Position numbers and translations under genes: made by a program. From Bradyrhizobium sp. (GTDB taxonomy: Bacteria > Pseudomonadota > Alphaproteobacteria > Rhizobiales > Xanthobacteraceae), in assembly GCA_030681365.1 (NCBI GenBank), contig JAUXWH010000217.1, positions 1 through 39,606 on the forward strand: a stretch of DNA of 39,606 nt, read 5' to 3'. Positions 8,356 to 17,293 of the stretch are shown one piece after another. The notes under the pieces are model-generated. The model searched no databases. It saw only the letters and a program-made list of their open reading frames with translations, and had not been told where the DNA came from. Within the stretch, counting starts at the first letter, position 1. Each line of letters begins with the position of its first letter.

Positions 8356-9003
8356 ATGATGCAGGATACCCAGAAAGCACCGAAAAGGATATTGATCGTC
8401 GACGATCATCCAGTAGTCCTGTCGGGGTGCAGGGCATTGTTTGCCGGCGACAGTTCGATCAGGATCGATGAAGCCAGCGACGCCAAATCCGGTCACCGCG
8501 CCTTCTCTCAAAAGAAGCCCGATGTAATAGTCATCGACGTTAATCTGCCGGATGTTTCCGGTTTCGAATTGATGCGGCGGATCCGGAAGGACGATCCGGA
8601 TGCCAAAATCATCATGTTCAGCATGAATGACGATCCGGCATTCGTGATTCGCGCCGTCGAAATGGGCGCGCAGGGTTATGTCTCCAAGGGAGACGACCCT
8701 CGCCTGTTGGTCAAAGCGGTGCGCAAGGTCGCCGCCGGCGATCAATTCATCACGCCGCACCTAGCCGAAGCGGTAACGTTTTCCAGTGCTGCGATCAAGG
8801 CCAATCCTGTTGCGCAAATGACGCCGCGCGAGCTGGAAATCCTGCGGCTGCTCGGCCGCGGCGACAAAATCGTCGAGGTCGCAGACGCGCTGGAGATTTC
8901 CTACAAGACGGTCGCCAATACGACTTCGCTGCTGAAGCAGAAGCTCGGAGCGAAGAATCATTCCGACCTGATTCGGATCGCGGTCGAAATGGGGCTGAGC
9001 TAG
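8356..9003 (+). CDS. NarL/FixJ-family response regulator
   Basis: This 215-residue protein has an N-terminal receiver domain (residues about 10-128). The acidic pocket is VDDHP near residue 15, the phospho-acceptor is D61 in VIVIDVNLP, and a Lys sits in YVSKGD. A C-terminal LuxR-type helix-turn-helix follows (about 150-213: MTPRELEILRLLGRGDKIVEVADAL). The ATG follows a strong GGAGG site at 6-10 bases. It is divergent from the HisKA_3 kinase gene, and pairing of those families is the rule, so the kinase at 6950-8293 very probably phosphorylates it. Target genes are not evident. Confidence 0.93.
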   Translation: MMQDTQKAPKRILIVDDHPVVLSGCRALFAGDSSIRIDEASDAKSGHRAFSQKKPDVIVIDVNLPDVSGFELMRRIRKDDPDAKIIMFSMNDDPAFVIRAVEMGAQGYVSKGDDPRLLVKAVRKVAAGDQFITPHLAEAVTFSSAAIKANPVAQMTPRELEILRLLGRGDKIVEVADALEISYKTVANTTSLLKQKLGAKNHSDLIRIAVEMGLS

Positions 9004-9728
9004 GCACAGCCCGACAGCGAAAAGAACCGGTAGCACCGCAGCGCGGCAGTTCCTTTCACCACGCTCCCAAGCTCATTCGTCCGGGGAAGATGACCGAGAC
9101 CGGATGTAAGGACCGGGATATCAGTAGTGTCGGTGACCGCGATCTTTGCCGCGGCTCCCCCCGTGTTCAAAACCACGGCCGATCACGACAGTCCAGCGCG
9201 TGCGGCGCAACGGATGGCCGGCTGCCGGTAAACAGGGAGTATCGTGTCCTCGGCAAAGAGGGCGGCGCACCGCTCGACGCCGGCTTTGCGCATCCGATCA
9301 CCATCGACCCCCGGGCGCATCAAGATGCTCGAACAATCCACCGACACAGCATGCTCGCGTGATGCTGCCGGCCCGCTGCGGACCGTGCCGCTCGATCTCT
9401 CCGGCGGAGTCGCGACGCTGCGGCTGGACCACGGCAATGCGGTCGATACCGACATCGCCGACGATCTTGCCGAGGCCGCAACCCGGATTGCCGAGCCGCC
9501 ACGCCATCACTTGAACTATCGCTCCAGTCCATCATGGGCCAATTCGAGCTGGTTCGAGCCGAATTGTGGCAGTTCGAGCAACCTCCGGGAAACAGCCGAT
9601 AGGCATGCAGGCATCGACGGTCAGACATCGTGGGCGCCAAGCGTTCCATCGTACCGGCTGGGTTCGGCCTGGTGTCCAGCAACAAAATTGACACTCGCGA
9701 GTTGTTGGAGACCAAAGCGGAGCTTGCG
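9004..9728. other. Gene-poor stretch with remnants
   Basis: Apart from the crotonase-like scrap listed separately, no gene is supported. All long open frames here are short, overlapping and unlike known families, which suggests decayed DNA. Confidence 0.4.
9325..9500 (+). pseudogene. Possible N-terminal remnant of an enoyl-CoA hydratase/isomerase gene
   Basis: From about 9385 the translation reads VPLDLSGGVATLRLDHGN, then AVDTDIADDLAEAA. This resembles the first two strands and first helix of the crotonase fold (family pattern: ...GVAxLTLDxPxxNAxDxxLxxxL). Similarity stops after about 40 residues, and the rest of a 260-residue enzyme is absent. The match is short, so it may be chance. Confidence 0.3.
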
Positions 9729-9980
9729 ATGACGGACACCAGCAAGGGCGAAACTCGAGTAGCCGAAGAAGCCCTAAACCTCGCGAAACGAGCGGTGGAT
9801 TCCGCCACGGCTCAGGTAGACGAAGTCAGCCGTCATTTCTCCGATGCGGTCGAGAAGGCGCGTCAGCCGGAAACATATCCTGAGCTTCTCAGGAAAGCGA
9901 CGATGGCGGCGCCTATCGGAATGCTGGTGACGGCTTTCATCGCCGGTGCGCTATTCGGCTCAAGACGCTATCGCCGTTGA
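9729..9980 (+). CDS. Small helical protein with C-terminal membrane anchor (DUF883/ElaB-like)
   Basis: This 83-residue protein has a long amphipathic helix (residues about 10-45, rich in Ala, Glu, Lys and Val). A C-terminal membrane helix follows (APIGMLVTAFIAGALFG) and the protein ends in SRRYRR. This is the layout of YqjD/ElaB-type (DUF883) stress-related inner membrane proteins, though the similarity is structural and not certain. The ATG at 9729 has GGAG upstream and follows a longer open frame that has no good start. It converges on msrA with a gap of 19 bases. Confidence 0.6.
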   Translation: MTDTSKGETRVAEEALNLAKRAVDSATAQVDEVSRHFSDAVEKARQPETYPELLRKATMAAPIGMLVTAFIAGALFGSRRYRR

Positions 9981-9999
9981 CGCGGTGCCACCGCCGGCC

Positions 10000-10515
10000 T
10001 CAGGCAGCTGCGCCTGGCCGCCGAAGCTTCCACCCTGGGCGCGGAAAATGGCAGGTGTAGCCCTCCGGATAACGCTCCAGATAGTCCTGGTGTTCCGGCT
10101 CCGCTTCCCGGAACGCGCCGGCAGGAGAAACCCTCGTCCCAACCCGGCCCGGCCACAGCCCGGAAGCGTTGACATCCTCGATCGTCCGGATCGCCTCGTC
10201 GCGCTGCGCCTCCGAGGTATGGAAGATCTCCGAGCGGTAGGACGTCCCGATATCATTGCCCTGCCGGTCAAGTGTAGTCGGATCGTGAATCTGGAAGAAG
10301 AGTTCCAGCAGATCGCGATAGCTGATGCGGTCAGGATCGAACTCGACCTCGATGGCTTCGGCATGCGATCCATGGTTGCGATAGGTGGTGTTCGAGACAT
10401 CGCCGCCCGTGTACCCAACCCGTGTCCTGACCTCGCCGGGTAGTTTGCGGATCAGATCCTGCATGCCCCAGAAGCAACCGCCGGCCAGTACCGCGCGTTC
10501 ATGTTTGTCTGTCAT
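10000..10515 (-). CDS. msrA: Peptide methionine-(S)-S-oxide reductase MsrA
   Basis: This 171-residue protein has the MsrA signature GGCFWG, with catalytic C14. It keeps the conserved [16 protein letters not shown] and the YHQDYLER-like stretch ([12 protein letters not shown]). It reduces methionine S-sulfoxide in oxidised proteins, normally using thioredoxin. The length is that of a single-domain MsrA. The ATG follows AAGGAGGATGAAAA. It begins 50 bases after the RND pump gene on the same strand and is probably the last gene of the efflux operon controlled by the TAAC site at 14998-15021. That association fits a response to oxidants. Confidence 0.95.
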   Translation of the reverse strand: MTDKHERAVLAGGCFWGMQDLIRKLPGEVRTRVGYTGGDVSNTTYRNHGSHAEAIEVEFDPDRISYRDLLELFFQIHDPTTLDRQGNDIGTSYRSEIFHTSEAQRDEAIRTIEDVNASGLWPGRVGTRVSPAGAFREAEPEHQDYLERYPEGYTCHFPRPGWKLRRPGAAA

Positions 10516-10565
10516 TTTTCATCCTCCTTCATGAGTTCGTTTGTTAATCCAAGCCGGCGAGGCGC

Positions 10566-13500
10566 CTAATCCGGCTTGAGAACGGCTTGCCCCAGCGACG
10601 GCTCGGTCTTCGCACGCGCGGTGGACCACTTGCGCAGCGCCACATAGAAGACCGGGGTGAGAAAGAGCCCGAACACCGTGACGCCCAGCATGCCGGCCAG
10701 AACGCTGACGCCGATCGCCCCCCGGACCTCGCTCCCTGCTCCGTGACCCAGCAGCAACGGTACGCAGCCGGCGATAAAGGCAACCGATGTCATCACGATC
10801 GGACGCAGCCGCAAATGGCAAGCTTCGAGCGCAGCTTCAATTATGCCCTTGCCCTGGACTTCAAGTTCGCGAGCGAACTCGACAATGAGGATGGCATTCT
10901 TGCACGCCAGTCCAATGAGTACGACCATTCCCACTTGTACAAAGATGTTGTTGTCACCTCCCGTGAGCCAGACGCCCAACATTGCCGAAAAAATGCACAT
11001 CGGCACGATCAGAATAACCGCCAGGGGAAGCGTCCAGCTCTCATACAGCGAGGCGAGCACGAGAAAGACAAGGATAATCGCGAGCAAAAACACAACGGGC
11101 GCCGCGTTGCTTTGGCTCACCTGCTGGTAGCTTAGATCCGTCCACTCCAGTTCGATGCCGCGTGGCAGGGTCCGCTCGGCGATCTCTGTGATCTTGGCAA
11201 TGACCTCTGCCGACGAAAGCACCCTGGGATCGGAATCCCCGATCACGTCGGCCGCCGGAAAGCCGTTGTAGCGGACCACCGGATCAGGGCCGAACGTCGG
11301 AATAACGGTCACCATCGAACTGATCGGCACCATGTCACCGCGCGCGTTGCGCGTGCGCAGATTGCCGATGTCTTCCGCCTGCTGGCGAAATGACGCGTCG
11401 GCCTGGGCCAGGACCCTGTAGACCCGGCCGAACTTGTTGAAGTCGTTGATGTAACTCGAGCCTAGATAGACCTGCAACGTTTCGAACAGGTCGGACAATG
11501 CCACGCCCTGCGCCTTGGCCTTCACACGATCGATCTTGACCTCAAGCTGAGGAATGTTGGCCTGATAGGAACTGACGGGATGCGTCATGCCCGGCGTTCG
11601 TGCGATTTCGGCCATGAAGACATTCAGAGCATCCTGCAGGGCGCCATGACCAAGGCCCGCCCGATCCTTGAGGTACAACGAATAGCCCGATCCGTTCCCA
11701 AGCCCTTGAATGGGTGGCGGAAGCAGCGCGTATGAAAACCCGTCCTTGATGCCTGCAAACTTGGCGTTGAGTTCGGCAGTGATCTCCGCCGCGCTGCGGT
11801 TACGTTCGCCGTACGGCTTAAGCAGAATATAGGCGGTCGTGATGTTCGGCGTATTGACGAATTGCAACGCGTTGAAGCCGGCATACGCATTGACGAAGTC
11901 CACACCTTCGACGGTGCGGGCGATTTCGTCCATCTTTCGCGTGATTGCTTCCGTACGGGCCAAAGATGCCCCCTCGGGCAGCTTTGCGCCGGAGAACAGG
12001 TAGAGCTTGTCCTGGGCAGGGATAAAGCCGCCGGGCACCAACTGAAACAGCACAGCGGTGATCGCCAGAAGAACTGCATACGCCGCAAGTGCAAGGCCAC
12101 GCCGGCCGAACGACCTGCCCACCAACCCTTGATAGCCGCGTGCGCCGAGCTGGAAGAAGCGGTTGAACGGGCGGAACAGCCAGCCGAACGCCGCTTCGAT
12201 AACCCGCGCCAGCCGGTCCTTCGGCGCTCCGTGCGGCTGCAGCAGCTTCGCGGCCAGAGCCGGCGACAGGGTCAGCGAGTTGATCGCAGATATCACCGTG
12301 GAAATCGCGATCGTGACAGCGAACTGCTTGTAAAACTGTCCGGTGACGCCCGAAAGAAACGCCATCGGCACAAACGCTGCGCAGAGCACCAGCGCAATGG
12401 CGATGATCGGGCCGGAAACCTCTCGCATTGCCTGGTGGGCGGCTTCGTATGGGCTGAGCCCCCGCTCGATGTGCTGTTCGACGTTCTCGACCACGACGAT
12501 TGCGTCGTCAACCACGATGCCGATGGCGAGCACAAGGCCGAACAAGGTCAGGGTGTTGATGGAGAAACCCAGCAGATACAGGAAGGCGAAAGTGCCTACC
12601 ACCGAGACCGGGACGGCGATCAGCGGGATAACCGACGCTCGCCAGCTCTGCAGGAAGAGGATGACGACGAGAATGACGAGGAACACCGCCTCCAGAAGCG
12701 TGCTGAGCACCGCGCGAATTGACTCGCGCACGAAGACGGTCGGATCCCAGACCACCTTGTAGGTGATACCCGGAGGAAAGCCTTCCGACAGCTTGCTCAA
12801 CCTGCCGTAAACCGCATCGGCAACGCCAAGGGCGTTGGCGCCGGGCGTCAGAAAGACGCCGGCCGTTGCCGCGGTCTTGTTCCCCTCGAAAACCCGCATC
12901 GTGTAGTCACCGGCCCCGATCTCGATCCGTGCGACGTCGGCAAGGCGAACCACCTGGCCGTCTTCCCCGCTCTTGAGCACAATAGCGCCGAACTCTTCCT
13001 CCGTGGCGAGACGGCCACGCACGTTGATCGAGACCAGGAAATCCGTCGTCTTGGGCGATGGTTCGGCCCCAAGCTGTCCGGCGGATACCTGCACATTCTG
13101 CTCGCGGATCGCCTTGAGCACGTCCGTGGCCGTCAGATTGCGTGACGACAGCTTGTTCGGATCGAGCCAGATGCGCATGGCGTAGTCGCCGGCGCCGTAG
13201 AGCCCAACATGGCCTATGCCATTCAGGCGCGACAGCTCATCCTTGACGTTCAGGGTCAGGTAATTGCGCAGATAAAGCGTATCGTAACGGCCGTCCGACG
13301 AATACAGGCTCACATACATCAGCGGCGTAGGAGACTGCTTTTGCGTCGTCACGCCATACTGGCGCACCTGGTCCGGCAGCCTGCTGAGCGCCTGGCTCAC
13401 CCGGTTCTGCACGCGGACGGCCGCGGTGTCAGGATCGACGCCGGGCAGGAACGTCACCACGATCTGCAGGCTGCCGTCCGAACCGGCGACCGACTTCATG

Positions 13501-13736
13501 TACATGATGCCTTCAACGCCGTTGATCGCTTCCTCGAGCGGCGTCGCCACCGATTCTGCCGTCTCCTTCGGATTGGCGCCCGGATAGGTTGCTCGCACCA
13601 CTACACTGGGCGGAACGACTTCAGGATACTCACCGACCGGCAGCAGTGGAATCGAGATCAGGCCTGCCAGGAAAATGACAATCGACAGGACAATTGCGAA
13701 AATCGGGCGTTCAATAAAGAACTTCGAGATGTTCAT
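10566..13736 (-). CDS. RND multidrug efflux pump, inner membrane subunit (HAE1 family)
   Basis: This 1056-residue protein has the full length and layout of AcrB/MexB-type pumps: an N-terminal MNISKFFIERPIFAIVLS membrane helix, two large periplasmic loops and twelve membrane helices. The proton-relay Asp pair is seen in GIVVDDAIVVVEN (TM4) and the partner Lys in ACKNAILIVEFA (TM10). It works with the adaptor encoded 10 bases upstream and an outer membrane channel that is not encoded here. HAE1 pumps export hydrophobic and amphipathic toxicants by proton antiport. The ATG has GGAGG upstream. Confidence 0.95.
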   Translation of the reverse strand: MNISKFFIERPIFAIVLSIVIFLAGLISIPLLPVGEYPEVVPPSVVVRATYPGANPKETAESVATPLEEAINGVEGIMYMKSVAGSDGSLQIVVTFLPGVDPDTAAVRVQNRVSQALSRLPDQVRQYGVTTQKQSPTPLMYVSLYSSDGRYDTLYLRNYLTLNVKDELSRLNGIGHVGLYGAGDYAMRIWLDPNKLSSRNLTATDVLKAIREQNVQVSAGQLGAEPSPKTTDFLVSINVRGRLATEEEFGAIVLKSGEDGQVVRLADVARIEIGAGDYTMRVFEGNKTAATAGVFLTPGANALGVADAVYGRLSKLSEGFPPGITYKVVWDPTVFVRESIRAVLSTLLEAVFLVILVVILFLQSWRASVIPLIAVPVSVVGTFAFLYLLGFSINTLTLFGLVLAIGIVVDDAIVVVENVEQHIERGLSPYEAAHQAMREVSGPIIAIALVLCAAFVPMAFLSGVTGQFYKQFAVTIAISTVISAINSLTLSPALAAKLLQPHGAPKDRLARVIEAAFGWLFRPFNRFFQLGARGYQGLVGRSFGRRGLALAAYAVLLAITAVLFQLVPGGFIPAQDKLYLFSGAKLPEGASLARTEAITRKMDEIARTVEGVDFVNAYAGFNALQFVNTPNITTAYILLKPYGERNRSAAEITAELNAKFAGIKDGFSYALLPPPIQGLGNGSGYSLYLKDRAGLGHGALQDALNVFMAEIARTPGMTHPVSSYQANIPQLEVKIDRVKAKAQGVALSDLFETLQVYLGSSYINDFNKFGRVYRVLAQADASFRQQAEDIGNLRTRNARGDMVPISSMVTVIPTFGPDPVVRYNGFPAADVIGDSDPRVLSSAEVIAKITEIAERTLPRGIELEWTDLSYQQVSQSNAAPVVFLLAIILVFLVLASLYESWTLPLAVILIVPMCIFSAMLGVWLTGGDNNIFVQVGMVVLIGLACKNAILIVEFARELEVQGKGIIEAALEACHLRLRPIVMTSVAFIAGCVPLLLGHGAGSEVRGAIGVSVLAGMLGVTVFGLFLTPVFYVALRKWSTARAKTEPSLGQAVLKPD

Positions 13737-13746
13737 CGTCGCCTCC

Positions 13747-14907
13747 TCAGTTTTCCGTCGCCGGCATTGCGACTTCCGATGGCTTCACCCGCGCGCCGGA
13801 GCTGTAGATCCTCTGCAATCCGCCGATGATGACCTTGTCTCCCGGCATCAGGCCGGACTCGATCAAACGAAGCCCATCGCTCTTGCGGCCGGGTTGAACA
13901 TCCCTTCGTTGCGCGGTGTTGTCGGGAGCGAGGACGTAAACATACTTGCGGTCCTGATCGGTCAGCACGGCCTTGTCGTCGATCAGTACAGCCTCGGCTT
14001 CGTTGCCGGACGATACCTTCACGCGCGCATATAGACCCGGTGTGAATACGCGATTGGGGTTGCGCAGCTTTGCCCGCATGCGAATGCTTCCCGTCGCCGG
14101 ATCGACCTGGTTGTCCTGAAAATCGACCATCCCGACGTGAGCGAATTCTTCATCACCAGCCAACGCGACGCGGACCGCCAACGCCTTGCCTGGGCTCCGG
14201 CGCGCCTCGGCGCTGTAGCGAAGATAGCTTTGCTCGTCCGGATCGAAATCGACGTAAACCGGGTCCTGTGAGACCATTGACGTCAGCAAGGTCTGATCCG
14301 CTACAGCAAGATTGCCGACGGTCAGCATCGCGCGACCGGCCCGGCCGTCGATCGGAGCCCGAACCTGTGTAAACTCGAGATTGAGTTGGGCGAGATCGAC
14401 TGCGGCCTCGGCGTTAAGCACATCGGCCTCGCTTTGGGCGAAAGATGCGTTGCGGGCGTCGGCCTCGTCCTGGGACACGGCACTGGACGGAAGGAGCCTT
14501 CGCGCGCGCTCGTCGCGGCTCTTCGCCAGCAGTGCCGTCGCCCGGGCGCGCTGCAGCTGTGCCGTCGCGCTGTTCAGCGCGGCTTCGTAAGGCCGCGGGT
14601 CGATGATAAAAAGGAGATCGTCGCGACGAACCTCATCTCCCTCCTTGTAGGCCACCTGCGTCACATATCCACTGACCCGCGGCCGAATCTCGACCGATCC
14701 GACAGCGCTGATGCGACCGTTGAACTCGTCCCAGCGCTGCACGCGCTTGAGCAGCACCGGAGCAACATCGACCTGAACAGGAGGAGTAAGGCCCATAGCC
14801 GCGGCTTCTCGGTTGCCGGTCAGCTCTCCCGTTGCCGCTAGAAGCCCGAGCGGTGCGCCGATCGCCGTGAGGATTGCTACCGCTATCAGTACTGTCCTGG
14901 TCTTCAT
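13747..14907 (-). CDS. RND efflux periplasmic adaptor (membrane fusion protein)
   Basis: This 386-residue protein starts with a signal-anchor (MKTRTVLIAVAILTAIGAP). The barrel-sandwich/lipoyl half is seen as IRPRVSGYVTQVAYKEGDEVRRDD. An alpha-helical hairpin with heptad Ala/Leu/Arg follows (about 105-170), then the second half of the sandwich (FTQVRAPIDGRAGRAMLTVGN) and a beta-barrel domain with the conserved FTPGLYARVKV. It bridges the RND pump to an outer membrane channel. It is the first gene of the efflux operon, 90 bases after a triple TAAC element, and its ATG has GGGAGG. No TetR-type repressor is next to the operon, which is unusual and fits control by the distant winged-helix regulator. 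Confidence 0.93.
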   Translation of the reverse strand: MKTRTVLIAVAILTAIGAPLGLLAATGELTGNREAAAMGLTPPVQVDVAPVLLKRVQRWDEFNGRISAVGSVEIRPRVSGYVTQVAYKEGDEVRRDDLLFIIDPRPYEAALNSATAQLQRARATALLAKSRDERARRLLPSSAVSQDEADARNASFAQSEADVLNAEAAVDLAQLNLEFTQVRAPIDGRAGRAMLTVGNLAVADQTLLTSMVSQDPVYVDFDPDEQSYLRYSAEARRSPGKALAVRVALAGDEEFAHVGMVDFQDNQVDPATGSIRMRAKLRNPNRVFTPGLYARVKVSSGNEAEAVLIDDKAVLTDQDRKYVYVLAPDNTAQRRDVQPGRKSDGLRLIESGLMPGDKVIIGGLQRIYSSGARVKPSEVAMPATEN

Positions 14908-14997
14908 CGTTGATGCCTCCCTGGTTGATGGCGCTCGTCGCGCGGTCGCGGACGTCTTTGATGAAACAGGGATACCTTCGGAACGACACTGAGGCTC

Positions 14998-15021
14998 GTT
15001 AAGCCTCGTGAGAAGTTGTTG
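14998..15021 (-). promoter_or_regulatory. Site D: triple TAAC-type element before the efflux operon
   Basis: On the minus strand three tetranucleotides lie exactly 10 bases apart: CAAC (15021-15018), TCAC (15011-15008) and TAAC (15001-14998), the last followed by GAGC. This is the weakest of the four copies, but the end near the gene (GCTTAACGAGCC) is identical to site A over 12 bases. The adaptor start codon is 90 bases downstream. A GTATCC-like hexamer starts 26 bases after the first base of the last repeat. Confidence 0.6.
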
Positions 15022-15197
15022 GGATGCTGCCGGGCGCGGTCTACCGCCGTGCTGGTCGAGGCAGGTCTAAGGCGGACTGGCGCGCCGCGACCGTGAGCGC
15101 GACACGGACACGTCCGCGGTAGTGCCTGATTATTCAACGTGCTGAAGGGAAGGCTCCCGAGCAGGGAGTGGTTTTCATCCGGCAGCTGGTGCTCGGC

Positions 15198-15461
15198 CTA
15201 GTTCCGATCCGGCGAAACCGAGTTGATGGCTGCAGCGCGCTGCTGCTTCCACATTCCGTACGGGGCAAGGATATAGCCGCCAATCGCCCAGCCAAACATC
15301 CACGAGAATGCAAGCCAATCCGGCAACTGGACGACGGTTCGCGCTCCGGCCGGAACGAACATGCCAGCCACCCAGAAAAGGGCGAATCCCAGCGCCTTCA
15401 TCCAGCCATGCTTCCGGACATAGGCCAGGTAGGCTCGCAGATAGTCGCGAAGATCCTGCAT
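15198..15461 (-). CDS. Small inner membrane protein of unknown function
   Basis: This 87-residue protein has a polar N-terminus (MQDLRDYLRAYLAYVRKHGW) followed by two likely membrane helices (ALGFALFWVAGMFVPAG and WLAFSWMFGWAIGGYILAP). The family is not recognised. It lies 115 bases after the tautomerase gene on the same strand, so it could be the last gene of the operon that starts at 19051 or be transcribed on its own. Confidence 0.55.
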   Translation of the reverse strand: MQDLRDYLRAYLAYVRKHGWMKALGFALFWVAGMFVPAGARTVVQLPDWLAFSWMFGWAIGGYILAPYGMWKQQRAAAINSVSPDRN

Positions 15462-15576
15462 TCTTACAGCCTAGCAGGCTCGCACACAGCCGTCATGCAC
15501 AACGATCCGTTCCAGGCACGGCATGATGACGTTTCAGGCAGGGGCGAATACGGTGTCGACCAGCAGCTCCGAGACA

Positions 15577-15837
15577 TTACCGTCCCGGCTCTTCGTGTGG
15601 CTGCCTTGGCTCAGCTGCGAGCTTTTTGCGGTACTCCAGGACAGGAAGCCCTCCCCACCCCCAATTGCCTGGATCGATTTCGTCGATGACGACGAATGTC
15701 GATTCAAGAGGCTTGTTGAGCACATCCAGCAGCAGCTGACTTGCCCCCTTGATCAGGGCGGCCTTCTCAGTCGCCGTAAGGGATTCGGATCCGCTGAGCG
15801 TGCCCTCACGTGTAACCTGTATAGTCACAATCGGCAT
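15577..15837 (-). CDS. 4-oxalocrotonate tautomerase family protein
   Basis: This 86-residue protein starts MPIVTIQVTREG, so removal of Met exposes the catalytic Pro1 of the tautomerase superfamily. The core motif (TATEKAALIKGASQLLLDVL, then FVVIDEIDPGNWGWGG) fits a 4-OT-like subunit with a slightly long C-terminus. These enzymes move protons between keto and enol forms or hydrate/dehalogenate small unsaturated acids; the substrate here is unknown. The frame is open far upstream, but the ATG at 15837 follows AGAGGA and is required for Pro1. It is 37 bases after the SDR gene, in the same operon. Confidence 0.85.
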   Translation of the reverse strand: MPIVTIQVTREGTLSGSESLTATEKAALIKGASQLLLDVLNKPLESTFVVIDEIDPGNWGWGGLPVLEYRKKLAAEPRQPHEEPGR

Positions 15838-15874
15838 GATAACGTCCTCTGGCAGCTCTGCCGGTTTAGATATG

Positions 15875-16585
15875 CTAATGACCGGCGCTCTGACCGCCGT
15901 CGACGTGCAGAATTTCGCCGGTGACGAACGGCGCGTTCTCCAGGTACAGTACGGCGTCAACGATGTCCCGCGGCTCTCCCATCCTGCCGACCGGATGCAG
16001 TTTCGACAGGAACTCGTGCGTTTCCGCCGCATGCATCGGCGTCTTGATGACACCCGGCGAGACAGCGTTGACCCTGATATTGCGCGAAGCGTATTCAATC
16101 GCGAGCGACCGCGTCGCCGCATTGAGGCCACCCTTGGTCATTGCGGCAAGGCCTGCAGGAACGCTGCTGTTGGGATGATCAACCAGAGTAGTCGTGATCT
16201 GCACGATGTGCCCTGAACCTTGCTTCATCATTTCGGCGGCCACGCGCTGCGTGAGACGGAAAAATCCGCCAAGATTGGTTGCAACGACGGCCGCATAGTC
16301 CTCCTCCGTGTAATCGACGAAGGGTTTGGAGATGAAAATGCCCGCATTATTGATGAGGGTGTCAATGCGGCCAAAGCGAGCAATCCCCTCCGAAACGATG
16401 CGATCTGACGTCGCCGGATCGGCAATGTCACCGGCGATGTTCAGAACGTTGGCGTCCGACGACGGCTTGATCGAGCGCGAGTTCGCGATCACGCGGTAAT
16501 TTCGATCGTGAAATGCCTTGATGAGTTCCGCCCCGATGCCCTGGCTTGCGCCCGTGACGATGACGACCTTCCGTTGAGTACTCAT
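15875..16585 (-). CDS. SDR-family protein lacking the catalytic tyrosine
   Basis: This 236-residue protein has a complete Rossmann fold: cofactor motif TGASQGIG (residues 11-18), NNAG (79-82), and the PG after the active site (VNAVSPGVIKTPMH). The end ENAPFVTGEILHVDGG is classical. The YxxxK site, however, reads AAMTK at 147-151: Lys is kept but Tyr is Ala, and the usual active-site Ser region is ITTTLV. Either it uses different chemistry or it binds NAD(P) and ligand without normal dehydrogenase activity. It lies between the FMN reductase and the tautomerase in the site-A operon. Its ATG follows GGAGA. Confidence 0.88.
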   Translation of the reverse strand: MSTQRKVVIVTGASQGIGAELIKAFHDRNYRVIANSRSIKPSSDANVLNIAGDIADPATSDRIVSEGIARFGRIDTLINNAGIFISKPFVDYTEEDYAAVVATNLGGFFRLTQRVAAEMMKQGSGHIVQITTTLVDHPNSSVPAGLAAMTKGGLNAATRSLAIEYASRNIRVNAVSPGVIKTPMHAAETHEFLSKLHPVGRMGEPRDIVDAVLYLENAPFVTGEILHVDGGQSAGH

Positions 16586-16633
16586 GACATTCTCCGTTGT
16601 GTTTGAATGGACGACCCAAGATCAGGCCCAGGA

Positions 16634-17224
16634 TCAATACGGTGGTTGCTTGCGCTGCCGCTGCGCCTTGCCGGCCTCGACCCACCACGTGAGGTCGTCG
16701 GCAAAGCGCGGGAAAGACTGGTCGAGTGCCTTGCCCCCCTCGCCGGTCGGCTGACTGTCGGCCGACAAGGTCTGTCCGATAGAACCAACGGCGATCGTGC
16801 TTGAGATCACCACCATGCCCATTTCGGACAATGTGCCGTGCCAGGCAGTGGCGGCGCGCGCTCCGGACAGACGCCCGGCCGAATAGCTGACGATCGCGGC
16901 GGGGCGCCAGAACCACTCCTCGAGGAAGTGGTCTGTAAGGTTCTTCAAGCCCGGCTGGACGCCCCAATTGTATTCGCCGGCGACGAAGATGAATCCGTCC
17001 GCCGCCTTGATCTTCTGCGCCAGCTGCTCGAGCGCCGCGGGCGCCTGGCCCTTCGGATACTCCTTGTACATGCGGTCGAGCATCGGAAGGTCGATCGCCT
17101 TGGCGTCGATCAGTTCGGCGTCGTCACCTCGGCGGCGCAACTGATCGACAACGTATTCGGCGAGCCGGATACCCGTCCGGTCAGAGCGATAGGAACCGTA
17201 GAAGACGAAGATTCGGTTGCTCAT
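16634..17224 (-). CDS. NAD(P)H-dependent FMN reductase / quinone reductase family
   Basis: This 196-residue flavodoxin-fold protein has an N-terminal FMN phosphate loop (FYGSYRSDRTG), the NADPH-dependent FMN reductase motif (FVAGEYNWGVQPGLKNLTDHF, in which GEYN contacts the flavin) and a following KPAAIVSYS-like segment (RPAAIVSYSAG). Relatives reduce FMN, quinones, azo dyes or chromate with two electrons, which avoids redox cycling. The ATG at 17224 is chosen over a GTG at 17233 because GGAG lies 8 bases upstream of the ATG and would overlap the GTG. It is the third gene of the site-A operon. Confidence 0.9.
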   Translation of the reverse strand: MSNRIFVFYGSYRSDRTGIRLAEYVVDQLRRRGDDAELIDAKAIDLPMLDRMYKEYPKGQAPAALEQLAQKIKAADGFIFVAGEYNWGVQPGLKNLTDHFLEEWFWRPAAIVSYSAGRLSGARAATAWHGTLSEMGMVVISSTIAVGSIGQTLSADSQPTGEGGKALDQSFPRFADDLTWWVEAGKAQRQRKQPPY

Positions 17225-17293
17225 GGGCGTCACTCCGCAGCGGGTTGTGAGGGCGCGGTTCGCCGGTCATTGGCGAATCGCACATGATGATGG

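Noticed and set aside
7697..8359. Long plus-strand open frame of 220 codons
   Set aside because: It lies antisense to the histidine kinase gene, which has a complete domain set; the frame is a high-GC shadow with Arg/Glu/Gly-rich sequence.
9183..9455. Minus-strand frame with a phrase (CAALFAEDTILPVY) like NTF2/SnoaL proteins
   Set aside because: The likeness is limited to about ten residues, and the frame overlaps the crotonase-like scrap on the other strand.
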